In this document: positions 33,086-44,050 of the stretch, in pieces
Numbering within the stretch: the stretch's first letter is position 1
Layout of the letters: every line of letters begins with the position of its first letter
Source of the DNA: Diphasiastrum complanatum
Taxonomy: Eukaryota > Streptophyta > Lycopodiopsida > Lycopodiales > Lycopodiaceae
DNA: 64,000 bases
Assembly (NCBI GenBank): GCA_029204225.1
Contig: CM055093.1
Coordinates: 3,936,056 to 4,000,055, forward strand
Reading direction: 5' to 3'
Program-made: the position numbers and the translations under genes
Notes under the pieces: generated by a model
The model's input: the letters and a program-made list of their open reading frames with translations, nothing else
Told to the model about the DNA's origin: nothing
The model's database searches: none

Positions 33086-34568
33086 CTAATAGTAATTGGC
33101 GTGGCCAAGGAAAGAGTAAACTTTACGTATCGTACGTGATTCCAGTAGATTTTGAAAGATAATAATATTTTCAAGGTCAATGGCAATGCCATTTTGAAAA
33201 ATAATATGTCCTAACACAATACCATGTGTTACCCAAATCTGGCATTTTTCAGGATTAAGAGAGATGCCAAAGCGTTGACATTGGATAAAAAAAAATTTGA
33301 GCACAAACAAATGGCATGTTTCTTCTGAATGTGCTCCTAAATCGTCCAAGTAAACCTCTAAGGTATCACCCATCTGCTGAGAAAAGGCCGCTTGCATATC
33401 ACGTTGGAAGGTGCTAGGAGCATTGTAGAGACCAAAGGGCATGACTTTCCAATAGAAGGTTCTCCATTCTGTGGCAAAAGCGGTTTTATGTCAATCTTCT
33501 TCAATGATTTGGATCATATTGTATCCGCTAAAGCCATCTAAGAAGGGGTAAGCCTCATCTCCTGCTAGATTTTCTAAGATGGATTCTCCGAAAGGTAATG
33601 GAAAATGATCACGTTCGGTGACGGCGTTAAGTTTCTTAAAGTCGACACAGATTCAGAGTTTTCCATTTCTCTTGGGAACGATGACAATTGGGGAGACCCA
33701 CTCAGTATGTTTGATTTCATAGATAAATCCTGCATCTGATGGGCGTTGTAATTCTTCTTTGATCTTGGCCTTATAGATGGGATTGCATCTGTATGGACGA
33801 CTAGCAGTGGGCCTCGCACCCAATTTAAGTGGGATACGATGCAGAACTACTTGGAGTGAGACAGCTTTCATGTCTTTATAGGTCCAAGCAAAGACATGTC
33901 AATATTTTTGCAGGAGCTTTTCAAGCCCTCTACGTTGTTCGCGATTGAGATGAGCTCCAACGTGGACAAGATATTCGTTGGTTTCATTTGGCTCACTCAG
34001 AGAAAGGGTTATAGTTTGTGCAGGGCCTTCTTAGGGTGAATTACCAGTTGGCTCACGTTGAGCTTGGGGTAATTGGATTGTGACGTCCTCGATCGTATAA
34101 TCCTTAAAGTATGTAGGAACATCATGGGCGGGAGATTTGAGGGGGGGCTTGTTTTTCTCTTGCCAGGATGGTGATTGGGAATGTTCAGGGGCTGGTGTAG
34201 GAACAGAGGCAATCTCAGGAACTTCCCTAACAATTGTGAGGTGACCAAGCGATTGAATTTGAAGCGGTTTTTTCATTTTCTCTTTCATAGTATGACCACG
34301 TGGTTGAGGCTTTGGTGGTGGAGAGGTGTGTGGAGAGGGACGGTTGGTACGTTTGGAGGATCTCATGATCAATTTTAAAGATGGTCTCCTCCTCATAGAG
34401 ATCCCATGGATAGTGTGGGCATTTGGGACGGTAGAATTTTGTCCCAGGCTTTACAATTGCAACCTTGGCAACTGGTTCCACCTTGGAAACATGTTGCAGA
34501 TAGGTCCAAAGTGGGAGTGCCTCCATATAATTGAGGATTTGAATATCAGAAATGTCCAAATCTTCTAG
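33086..34568 (-). pseudogene. OTA-clade gypsy pol: spacer and reverse transcriptase
   Basis: Reading leftward: a Pro/Lys-rich spacer (34009-34568), a region with YTIEDVTIQLPQAQREP, then HVFAWTYKDM, then reverse transcriptase with YRCNPIYKAKIKEEL, HTEWVSPIVIVPKRNGKL, DGFSGYN, KVMPFGLYNAPSTFQRDM and the catalytic YLDDL near 33345. NPEKCQIWV and GHANYY close the reading at 33086. RNase H and integrase are missing. Frameshifts near 33440-33600 and stops near 34030 and 33900. The same domains are found on plus at 48780-49860, about two thirds identical in the best blocks by eye. Confidence 0.9.
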
Positions 34569-35085
34569 GCAATTCTAAATTTGCAAGACATTCTCGTCAT
34601 CGATGAATAAATCATCTGATTCATTAGTAGGTAGCCATGCAACATTTAGTAGCTCATCATGGTGTGGTGTGCTAGCCAAGTAAATTATAAAATAGAAAAT
34701 CTATTTTGACACATTCGAGAATCAAATTTTGAGTAAAAACATTATTTCAGAATATTTTTTTCAACCTCCAAACATAGTAAGCCGACGTGCTAAGTAAAAC
34801 AACAAAAACAAAATTTGCAACCTTTAAAGGTAGCACTATGAAATGAGAAATTTTTTTTTGTAACATCCAAACCTAGTACGTCGGCGTGCACGACCTGATA
34901 GCCCGAAAAAAAAAATAGTCTCTGAACCTAGCACGCCGCCGTGCCCGGGCTAATTACGCCGGCGTGCTCCCTTGGAGGCTACAAAAAAAAAATTAATTTG
35001 AATTTTTTTTTACATTTTGCGATAGTTTTAACTATGTACCAAGCCACATTTTTAATGATAAACAATGAAGTAGTATAGTAAAAAA
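34569..35085. other. AT-rich spacer with GC-rich palindromic motifs
   Basis: No coding motif. Four words close to TAGYACGYCGRCGTGC occur at 34776-34793, 34874-34890, 34929-34945 and 34953-34970, the last three within 100 bp, in otherwise A/T-rich DNA. Confidence 0.5.
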
Positions 35086-35096
35086 GGTAGCACATC

Positions 35097-35762
35097 ATGT
35101 GCTATCTTTTTGTTGAATCATGGCAAAAAAGAAACTCGCAAAATGCCAAGGCCCAAGATACACCTACCGGACCCTCCATGGATGGAGAAAGTAATGATGA
35201 CCAATTCGTGATGGCCATAGGTGCCACTTGGGAAAATGAGAAAAGTAATGTTACCCTACATGTTCAACACAAGAACCTTCTCTCAGTTCGTGCCGTTATT
35301 GATGGTGGTTCAGGTGGAAACATTATGTCTTCACACATATACCAAGAGTGAGGACTGAGTGCCTTAAAACCCGCAGATTTTTCTACAAAACTTGTTGATC
35401 AGAGTTGTGTCAAGCCCATGGGAATCATGGAGAATGTACATGTGAAGGTCACTGATCTTCGCTTTCTCATTAACTTCACTATTTTAGATCTGACTTCTGT
35501 TCGGAAGGCTATGGCTAAAGTTAGCCAAAGTACGCCATGACTGGGGTACAAACCGAATCACACTTGAGAATCGAGACCGTGATGTGAGAGTTGTGATCCA
35601 AATACTTGGACGATCAAGCTGTGAGCCCATTAGAAGAGACAATTTCATCTACCGCTGATCATTTTATGAAAATGGTGATGTGCAACTTGCCACCTTGGAA
35701 GGAACCCCATTACCAACATTGGTAAATGGTGATCGCTTAAGGCGTTACTACCACTTCTCACC
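35097..35762 (+). pseudogene. OTA-clade gypsy aspartic protease
   Basis: The frame has the retropepsin core VRAVIDGGSGGNIMS (active-site D-G-G-S instead of D-T/S-G-A), then GLSALKPADF and PMGIMENVHVKVTDLRF, then, after two frame changes, DWGTNRITLENRDRDVRV. This order is that of the OTA-type protease and its downstream linker. Stops at 35351 and 35537. The reading is opposite to the reverse transcriptase at 33086-34568. It begins with an approximately 70-bp block (AGCACATCATGTGCTA...GAAACTCGCAAAA) also found at 40990-41045. Confidence 0.8.
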
Positions 35763-36272
35763 TGCTACATAAAATTCTCTCCATCTTTCTTATTTTGGGT
35801 TTTTTGTTTTGCTTTCTTTGGCTCCTTTTGACTTGTATATTGTTTTCTCTTTTTATGTGTCTACCTTCATGATTAGTATATTGGTTATTTCCTGTTTCAG
35901 AGAGCAAAATGTACAGTGACAAGTTATATTCTTTTCTTTCCATGAACTGAAAAGAGTGACTTTAGGCAAAGAGAGAATAGTCCAAGTTATTCATGGAGTA
36001 AGTACAGGTTACATGTAGCAGATGGAGACCACCAAACACAATATTGTGCAACAAGGTGAATCAATTAGTTTGGACAGAGAAAAGAAAATTTTCATCACAG
36101 ATCCTTGAAAATAGTGCTAGTGAAGAAAATTTTTAGGCCATTTTTATCCTTGTTTGAGTTCCCCACACATGTAAATGGCCCCATCTAAGTTCTCCACTAA
36201 CACCATTGGTCTTGAAATGTCCTTTTTAGTCAATCTAATACCTAACATCTATGTTCCTCAAATTTGGAGAGG

Positions 36273-36334
36273 GGTGGTGGTGGTGGTGGTGGTGGTGGTG
36301 GTGGGGGGGGGGTGGGGGGGGGGGGGGGGGGGGG
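36273..36334. repeat. (GGT)n followed by poly-G
   Basis: About ten GGT triplets (36273-36303) followed by runs of 10 and 21 G separated by one T. The poly-Pro frame on the other strand is an artefact of this repeat. Confidence 0.95.
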
Positions 36335-36651
36335 TTTGTGTATAAATAGAAGTGGGATTGACCTAAAACTCACTCCTGCTAAAGAGATGCTATAAAAAAA
36401 TTTCAGAAACTTTCCAACATTTCCAAGCATCTCCAAAGAATTCACAGAGGCCACCTAAGTCTTTTCAAAAAAGCCAATATGGCCATGATGCAATTAGATA
36501 TGGATGCCATGTAGGCCAGTATCAGATCCTATCAAGCCATGATACCACTTCTACAAAGTCAAAATCAAGCCTTGCAAACCAGGACTGAAACAAAACAGAA
36601 AAAGACTGAGCGCCAGGAGCAAGTGATCCTCGCAAAAGCATAGGAGAGACA

Positions 36652-36874
36652 CTACTTTGTCGTGCGAGAGGGTTTGAGATGAGCTTGCACCACTTCAAGC
36701 CTAGGGCCATTGACAACATCCCAAGAGTCCCCATCTGCACCAACAAGCACACAAGCATCAATTCTAGCTCCTTGGAGTTTGATACAACCTTCACATTTGA
36801 GCAGTTGGATGTGCCCGAGGGTGAACCATTTGGTGCAAGCTCATCTCAAAAAACCCTCTCGCACGGCAAAGTAG
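36652..36874. repeat. 40-bp inverted repeat, MITE-like, 223 bp overall
   Basis: Left arm 36652-36691 starts CTACTTTGTCGTGCGAGAGG; right arm 36832-36874 is its reverse complement with one mismatch and a 3-base insertion. Arms are separated by 140 bp. Termini CTAC...GTAG would be compatible with a TA or CTA duplication, but because the flanking bases are part of the palindrome the target duplication cannot be proved. No internal transposase. Confidence 0.8.
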
Positions 36875-38367
36875 CAGGCATGGATGAGTGCCAGGACCAA
36901 ACAAGTGTGAAATTTCAAGAAGTTCACAGATGTGAAAAAAAGTGTGAATGATCTTCCTAAGCTCCTAAGCTTCGTGTTTGCACATAGATCAATTGTAGCT
37001 TGAAAATAAACATCTATCTCTAGATTCTATGGCTAAATCACAATCTAACATGCTAACAATCATTAATGAATCACTTTCACATGTGTGGAAAAAGTACAAA
37101 GAAAAATAATATATGAGCAAGGCCTTCTCCTCGAGTAGAGAGAGAATGGACAATTCAAGCTTACAAGTATAGAAATCCAAAATGACAAGAGAACATCTTC
37201 AATGCTTGATTCATCATCAAAAATAGTGAGAAAACTCACTTACATATATAGTGAATGGTACTAGCTCGAGGTAGATCAATCCTTGAACCTCATTGGTCCA
37301 CTTCTAAGAGTAGTTTCTACCAAAAACTTGACACCTACCACTTTGCATGTCGAGAAATGCAACTTTAACTACATTTTTTCAGCATGTGTCACTTTCTAGA
37401 ATACATATGTACAAATGTTCATGCATGTGCCAATACAAGTCTTAGTTTGCCTTGCATGTCACTTTTGACAAACTTGACTTAATACACGTGAAGTGGCTCG
37501 AGTTCCTACCAAGCCAAATTTGGCCTTTTCATGTTCTACACCTACATGCATGATGGAAACTTCATCAACCCCAAAAGTCAAGATAGATGGCTCTTTATTT
37601 TCAACACTCATCCTAAAAAGTTATCTATTTGACTTAAACATTGATCTTAGAATCAATCCAAGGTTGGACCTGTGAACTTGAAGTGAAGGTCTACTAATTC
37701 TAAAGTCCTGACTTTAGAAGTTGTGACTTAGAAAGAACAAATCAACAAAACATTGTTAAATAGAACTTGAAAAAGAACTCAAAACTTAGTGAAGAAATTT
37801 AACATTCAATCACAAAATCATTCATTCAAGAGACTTGCTGAGGGGTCAAGATGGGGACCCCCCCCTCTTCCGAAGGATTTTCTTTCAAATTATGCAAGAT
37901 CAATTGGCCCAAGGCCAAATACATATACAATGGTTTTGGGAAGATGGATTCTTAGATTTTTACATCGACCAGAAGTTAACAAATTTTGGATCTTAAAGAA
38001 TCTTATACCAAGAAAAGTGGTTCCTTATGACATGCAAAGGCTTACTATCAAGAAAAGAGCATGCATAGGCATTTGACATTAGGAGGCATGACATGCATGA
38101 ATCCAATCTGACATGCAAGCTTCAATTGCAACATGCAAAGCCATTAGGCTAGGGATGGTATGACATGCAAGCTCTAGTTTCAACATGCAAGCTTCAGATT
38201 ATATATGCAAGTTCCCAAATCAGACATGCAAGTTCCAATTAGACATGCAACTCCCAAATCAAACATGCATGACCATTAAGCTATGGATAATGTGACATGC
38301 AAAGCCATCAAGTCATGGATGGTGTGACATGCATGGCCTTCAGTCTTATGGATGGTGTAAAAGTTTT

Positions 38368-38373
<6 letters not shown>

Positions 38374-38450
<77 letters not shown>
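38374..38450. repeat. (GA)n microsatellite, about 38 units
   Basis: Pure GA repeat inside the 3' LTR. LTR copy 1 has only a short GAGAGAGAGAGA at the matching place (30012-30023), so the tract expanded after the copies diverged. Confidence 0.95.
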
Positions 38451-38454
<4 letters not shown>

Positions 38455-38641
38455 AAGAGGTAAGAGAAAGTGAGTGTGTGTGTAAGTGGTTCCAAAAATG
38501 GTTCCAATCGAAGCTTGATAGATCCTCCTCAAACCATAGCTCCAAGCTTTCTTCCAAGCACCTACACACAAAGAAGCAAGAGCAAGAGACAAAGAAAAAA
38601 ATGAATGGGAGATGAATAATGAGGGAGAGGGGCAAGTTAGT

Positions 38642-38651
38642 CCTTTTATAG
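38642..38651 (-). promoter_or_regulatory. TATA box in 1.7-kb LTR copy 2
   Basis: Minus strand CTATAAAAGG, matching the position and sequence of the box in copy 1. Confidence 0.65.
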
Positions 38652-39471
38652 GAAATGTGTAGCCTTGAGGGAGTGGCTGAGGTGTCCAAAGTAAGTGTGA
38701 GAGGTGTAAGGGAGACTCTAGGAGAAGTAAAGTGAGAGGGTGAGGTGTATAGGTATGAGAGGGTGTTTATCAATCAGTTAGAGCAAAAGGGGAGGAGTAG
38801 GAGGGCGCATTTTCTTAGGTGTCTTATGGCTTACAAGCCATGTGAAAAAGTAGGCAAGTTACATATTGATAAGGATGGAAGGTAGGTAGCTTAAAATTTA
38901 ATGTTAGCCACTTTCAAGTTGAATATTTCTTGGTTTACAACATTGGGATTCACCCAAGTGTTTTACATAACATGGGAAAGGCTTTGTATATGTCCATCTT
39001 ACCTTGCATAATTTTCATCAATTCTTAGGCCCTTTTTTTCTAGGGGTTGCCCATCCCCAATCATAGTGGAGTGTGACACAAAGGGTGATCAGTCCTTTGG
39101 TTTCTTCTACCAATCTTTATAGACTCAATTGAGCCTTCTTTATAGACTCGATTGAGCCTTCTTCAGGTACCGTCTTTAAGCTTTAAGAAGCTTCTTTAGA
39201 TTCATTCTTCAGGTACTCTTCTTAGTACTAGAAAAGGTTAGGAGTCATATCATAAAATGGTTCATCATTAGATTCTATTTCTAGAACCTGCATGTCAAAC
39301 TGTTAGCATTGATCTACAGTTTCATTTCTTGTCTTCAGGTAATGATGCCTGCATTCATATTTCATCAGTTAGAGTAATAAACTCTAATATTCAACATACG
39401 TTTCATAAAAAAAAGAATGGAAGACTGGATAGCCTTTATTTCTTGGTCAATTTGGTCTATACAATTTTACA

Positions 39472-39480
39472 CCCCTCCGA
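39472..39480 (-). other. polypurine tract of chromovirus F
   Basis: Minus strand TCGGAGGGG immediately before the LTR start TGTAAAATTG. Confidence 0.7.
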
Positions 39481-39497
39481 CGCATTAAGCGTTGTCC

Positions 39498-39971
39498 TCA
39501 ACGGACATTTCTCAAATAAGCATTTAAAATTTCTGGATATTCTAGGAAGAATTCTTCTTCCATCCATCTTGCATCCGTAATAGGATAGTTCTTAAACTTG
39601 AGGAGGTATAATGTAGAAGTTATCCCTTTTCTTCCAGTTCTTGTCTTGTGCATCAAGATCTGCTCAAGTTGAAGGATTTCTTCGGTTCCTTGAACTTTTG
39701 GTGGTTCGGAATCTGTAAATCCTTCTGGTTCTGGACCATTGAATTTCTTTAGCAAGCTTACATGGAATTTGTAATGGATTTTCCAAGTAATAGGCAAGTC
39801 AAGTTCACATGTAACCTCATTGATTACTTTCTTGACTTTAAAGGGTCCATAATACTTTTGCGCTAGTTTTGGGTAGAGTTTCATGCTGCCCTTCTTTTTC
39901 TTGAGCCTTTTCTTTTCAAATTTTAGGAGAACTAGTTCTCCTTCTTCGTACTTGATTGTCCTCCGATGCAT
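39498..39971 (-). pseudogene. chromovirus integrase C-terminus with chromodomain-like end
   Basis: 157-residue open frame. The N-terminal part is the integrase GPF/Y module (KLAQKYYGPFKVKKVINEV, then HYKFHVSLLKKF). The C-terminal part (EEILQLEQILMHKTR, then YLLKFKNYPITDARWMEEEF) is a degenerate chromodomain: the WK of the usual 'YLVKWKGY' is changed to LLKFKNY. A stop at 39498 precedes the polypurine tract by 18 bp. This is the best-preserved frame of element F. Confidence 0.85.
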
Positions 39972-40993
39972 ATTTGCACTTTTCTGCTGTTTCTATTGTG
40001 CACTTGCGATGGATTGTTGAACCTTCAAAAAGGTGTTTTGATAATCCTGCACAAATTCATCTGAGACAAATATCTTTTCTTTAGTCCTTAATACAGTAGG
40101 CACAATAGGTTTTCCATACATAACTTCAAAAGGCGCTTTACAAGTAGAAGAATGAACGGTGTTATTGTAAGCAAATTCTAGTATAGGGAGATAGTGTTCC
40201 CATTGAGCCTTTTGATCAATTACATAATTTCTCAGTAAATCTATGATGGTTCGATTAGTAATTTCACTTTGACCATCAGTTTGTGGGTGAAAGGAAGAAG
40301 ATAATTTAAGGGTTCTCCCTAGGTTACCAAAAAGGGCTCTTCAAAAGTTGCTAGCAAATCTCGTATCCTGATCAGACACTATACTTTTGGGTAGTCCATG
40401 TAGCCTAAAGATGTGATAGATAAACAAATGAGCAGCTTCGAGTCCCTTAATCTTTTTCTTACAGGGAATAAAATGAGCATGTTTGCTAAATCTATCAATG
40501 ATAGTCCATATCATCTCATTTCCATTTCGGTTTTAGGGAACCCAGAGATAAAGTCCATGGTAATATGTTCTCAGGGAGAGGGAGCTTTAGGAATAGGCAA
40601 GAGATGAAGTAATCCTGGAGTTTTTAATCCTTGCTCATCTTTACTGTGTTGACAAACTAGACATGCATTTATATAATGCCTTGTGTCTCGATGCATGGTA
40701 GGCCAATAAAAGAATATTTTCAGAGCTTCCAGAGTTGAAGGGATTCCCCTATGTCCTGCATAGGGTGGACTATGGGTTTCTTGAAGGATCTTGGCTCTAA
40801 ATGCTATAGGAATACATAGCTTATCTTCTGTGAATAAATATCCTTCTTTCAAAACATAGTCTTTATGACTTTGATTTCTTTCAAGTATTTCAAAGATATG
40901 TTGGAAGTCAGAATCACTAGCATACATACTTTTCATAGGAAGGAAATCTTCATGATATGCAAAAATCGTGTAGTGGCATAAAAAGAATAGCAC
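39972..40993 (-). pseudogene. chromovirus integrase H2C2 finger and core, frameshifted
   Basis: The frame 40571-40993 carries the H2C2 finger (HSPPYAGHRGIPSTLEAL, then CLVCQHSKDEQG). The core follows after a frameshift near 40530: catalytic D in MDFISGFP, then D in VSDQDTRF, then E in GQSEITNRTIIDLL, and the conserved AYNNTVHSSTCKAPFEV ending near 40110. Stops occur near 40350 and 40200. The N-terminal reverse transcriptase is absent: at about 40970 the homology ends in a block also found at 35085. Confidence 0.85.
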
Positions 40994-41524
40994 ACCATGT
41001 GCTACCCTTTTGTGGGATCATGGGTAGAAGAAACTCGCAAAACTCGCAAAAATTTACTCACAGAATGTCAAAATCCATGTATCATTTGCCCCTAACCCAT
41101 GTGCTTAAGGCTTGGCGTAGGGGTTTGGAATTCTTCAATATATCACCTAAAGGTATGGTGACTTGACTAGACAACAGGGCTGCTAAGGCCTCAGTCCCAC
41201 TTCCTTCCGATTCTAGGGAAGTGAAGGGTTATTCATTGAATTCAGGTTGGATAAGTCCTTCTTGGTTCATGGGTGAAGTAGGTGCATTCACGGCTTGGTC
41301 AAAGTGTTCATTTGATTCCATAGGTTCTATGGCCAATTGAGGTCACCAATAGGACTCTTAGCTTGCTCCTCTTGTACCCATTTTATCACCTTAATCTAAC
41401 GATCCTTCTCCTTTCGAGGGTTGGGATGCTCTCCTGGTCCAATAGATCGAGTGTAATGGCTTATGGTATGGGGTTGACTGTGCTCCTCATTCAACACTCT
41501 TTTTATAATTGGAGATTCCTTCAT
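40994..41524. other. decayed junction region between gag and integrase pieces
   Basis: No conserved domain. It begins with the 70-bp block shared with 35085-35150 (palindromic AGCACACCATGTGCT and GAAACTCGCAAAA). On minus the translation is stop-rich and continues the hydrophilic C-terminal tail of the gag to the right. Confidence 0.5.
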
Positions 41525-42770
41525 TCATTGGGCACATTTCGGAACATAGACAAAGGATTCTGGATTTGTGGCCTTTTCTCTTCTATCATGTACAATGGTT
41601 GCCAAGTTGACAGGTGTGTCAACTTGTTGCTCTACTATTTGGGATGAACAATCTTTGTAACAATGGCCATGGCCACACTCTTTGCAGATAGGGGTATAGG
41701 TGCCTTTATATGGGCAGTCAGCAATGCAATGGTTCTCTCCACAATTGTAGCACTGGTTGGGTGCTCTGTTTCCATAGAAATGTTGTTGAGCGGTAAATAA
41801 GAGAGATACAGGCTTCAATTCCATCTGAATAAAAACAGGAGAATCCTTGATCCTCAGGTCTGAACATATTCTCCAAGTTGAACTCTAATTGGGGTTGAGG
41901 ATCCTGACTTGTGGTAGAAAAAAATGTTGGAATGATTTGGCGGTTTATCTGAGGGCCAAGTTCACGCACTATTAAGGCTGGTGCTGTATTATTGAGTCCA
42001 AGTAGCGCCAGACATTGTTGGGGTGCTTGTTGGAATATGGGCCTCTGATAACTTGTAACTTGGGGATCCTGTTGTTGAATCCTTCATTGGTATTGTCTTG
42101 CAACGGCTTGTATTCTCGGATTGTAGATACATGTAGATGTATCATGGTTATTGATGGTGCAAAAAATGCAAAACCTTTGGGCTAGCTATCTATTCTGTGG
42201 GCATTCATTTGTAGTTTGATTTTGTTGGCATGTAGGACACCACACATTATCACGTCTGGGAAACGGGTTGACAATAGGTCCTTGGGGTGTGGTATTTTTC
42301 AGTTTTTGTTCAGGTTCCTTGGATAACTTGTGCATCTGGGCCTGGTGAGTTTTGTTCATGGTCTCAAATTGTTGCAACAATAGTTGAGTGGCAACATCAA
42401 AGGAAATCCCTTCACCTTGGGATCTATGGCTTTGATCGGTAGTGGTGATTCGTGAACATTGTGGTTCGTAATCTTCATCAGAGCCTTCATCCTCTTCTCG
42501 GATGGCATCATCCATGGCATCACATAAAGTAGCATAGGTTTCTGGCGGTCTAAGTTCATGCCTAATGGATTTCGAGATGCCAGCCATGAACCATATGAGC
42601 ACGATCTGATCAGATGCTAGGTGAGCAAGGTGTTCAGTTTTAAGACGTTTGAGGTGTTCAATATAATCATGTACCCTCTCATCCTTCCTCATCTTGATTT
42701 TACTAAGCAATAGGAATGGGCTTCCAAGGAATCTAGATGATATAAACCTCTTAACGAATGTATTTCTCAT
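41525..42770 (-). pseudogene. OTA-type gypsy Gag with two variant zinc knuckles
   Basis: The frame at 42186-42770 is a gag domain: FVKRFISSRFLGSPF, LLLSKIKMRKDERVHDYIEH and WFMAGISKSIRHELR, aligning with the gag at 51509-51766. An acidic linker follows. After frame changes the part 41525-41824 has two knuckles in tandem, CYNCGENHCIADC and CKECGHGHCYKDC, both with CX2CX3HX4C spacing. Its neighbour on the left is a chromovirus integrase, so gag and integrase in this block probably derive from different elements joined near 41000. Confidence 0.8.
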
Positions 42771-43126
42771 CCTTTGTCAAGTAAATTGTGCACTTTGTTA
42801 GTAAAATTGAGATCTGTTTGATCAGGTGTTCTACAAATATCTATAAGTAATCATGGATTACAAGAGTGGCAGATTAGCCACGTCCTAAAGCACTTCTGCC
42901 GCGGTACGATATCAGATCAAATATTTGTACCTCATGGTACTTTTGGTTGATCTTCTTGGTCCTTTGTGGAGCACGAATGATTTTGTGTTGCGAACAATTT
43001 CATGTCGTGTGTCGTGAAACTGTTCGTGACCATTTTTTTTTTGCTTCGTGTGTCTTTTTTGTCAAAATTAGGGTGCAGCAAAGCTTTGGAAATTGAAACA
43101 TTTTTGTTTTTTCACTGATTGCATAG
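42771..43126. other. junction region with copia-LTR-like words
   Basis: The stretch 42970-43030 has words TTGCGAACAATTTC and GTCGTGAAACTGTTCGTGA, resembling the motif repeated in the LTR of copia J (45140-45354). It may be a piece of that LTR. No gene. Confidence 0.4.
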
Positions 43127-44050
43127 GTGAAAGAAGATATTTCAAGACACATTGAAATATCAGACCTAGGTGAAGCAAAATGCTACCTAGGCTTGCATAT
43201 TGACAGAGATCTTGAGGGTGGAAGATTGTATCTACACCAATCAAGATACATTCAGAAAATCACTGATGATATTCAGATGACAAATTGCAAGGGAGTGAAC
43301 ACTTTGATGGTACCTGGCACAATATTGACGAATGAAGACTATCCCAGAGACGATGCAGAGCGGGAAGCAATGTTGCATACGAAAGGCTTATTGGTTCATT
43401 GATGTATCTGGTAGACAATTCACAGCCAGACATTTCTTATGCAATGTTCAGATTGAGCCAATTCAACATTAATCCAGGACCTACACACTGGAAAATTTCC
43501 AAGAGGATCTTGCAGTTCCTGTAGCAGACAAAGGACTATGGTCTTTGTTTTCTCGTGATGCAGTTTTCTGGTGAAGTCCTACAATGATGCTAGTTGGGCA
43601 TCTATGAAAGGTGACTCTAAGAGCATCTCAAGAGGCTGTACCATTGCTTCAGATGCAACTGTTATTTGGTTCAGCAAGCAACAAACCATAACTGCCCAAT
43701 CTTCTTGTGAGGCAGAGTATATTGCTACAACCAAGATGGCTAATGAGTTGACATAGCTCAAACAGTTCCTAGATGGACTAGGACAAAACAATGAGGAGTC
43801 ACTGATTCCTGTATATGGACAATACCTTTGCTATACATCTGACGAAGGACCTTGTGTTTCATTCCAGAATGAAACACATTGCCATCAAGTATCACTTGAT
43901 CAGGGGGTTGAAAGAAACGAGCTGAAGACCGTGTTTATTAGGGTAGTCGACATCTTCACAAGGCCTTTAGACAAGGCAATGGAAAGGCAAAGGGCGAGCT
44001 TGGGAATAAAATTAATACCCACTTTGAGAGACAAGCCAGACAGTCCTGAC
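43127..44050 (+). pseudogene. copia reverse-transcriptase end and RNase H
   Basis: The frame from 43127 has the end of copia reverse transcriptase (LGEAKCYLGLHIDRD, then YLHQSRYIQKI). After a frameshift near 43385 it reads LIGSLMYLVDNSQPDISYA. RNase H follows at 43571-43756: D in SYNDASWASM, E in SSCEAEYIA. The third acidic position normally in CDN is lost (VYGQYLC). The terminal domain (VDIFTRPLDKAMERQRA) ends near 44000. Upstream parts are missing, so the copia is 5'-truncated. Its strand is the same as that of copia J to the right. Confidence 0.85.

Larger units (their letters stand above)
35763..37817. other. unassigned region with G-rich repeat and 40-bp inverted repeat
   Basis: Contains a (GGT)n/poly-G run, a possible gag-like coiled segment on plus at 36480-36650 (AMMQLDMDAM... 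QSQNQALQTRTETKQKK, Gln/Lys-rich), the inverted repeat at 36652-36874, and AT-rich DNA to 37817. No protein family is recognised. Confidence 0.4.
37818..39471 (-). repeat. gypsy LTR, about 1.65 kb, copy 2 (3' LTR)
   Basis: Homologous to 29423-31144. The right end (plus ...CAATTTTACA at 39471; minus TGTAAAATTG) abuts a polypurine tract, so this is the 3' LTR of the leftward chromovirus to its right. It contains a (GA)n tract at 38374-38450 and the conserved TATA box. About ten ACATGCAA words are clustered at 38030-38330. Confidence 0.8.

Noticed and set aside
36242-36454. Poly-proline protein on minus
   Set aside because: Product of the (GGT)n/poly-G run.
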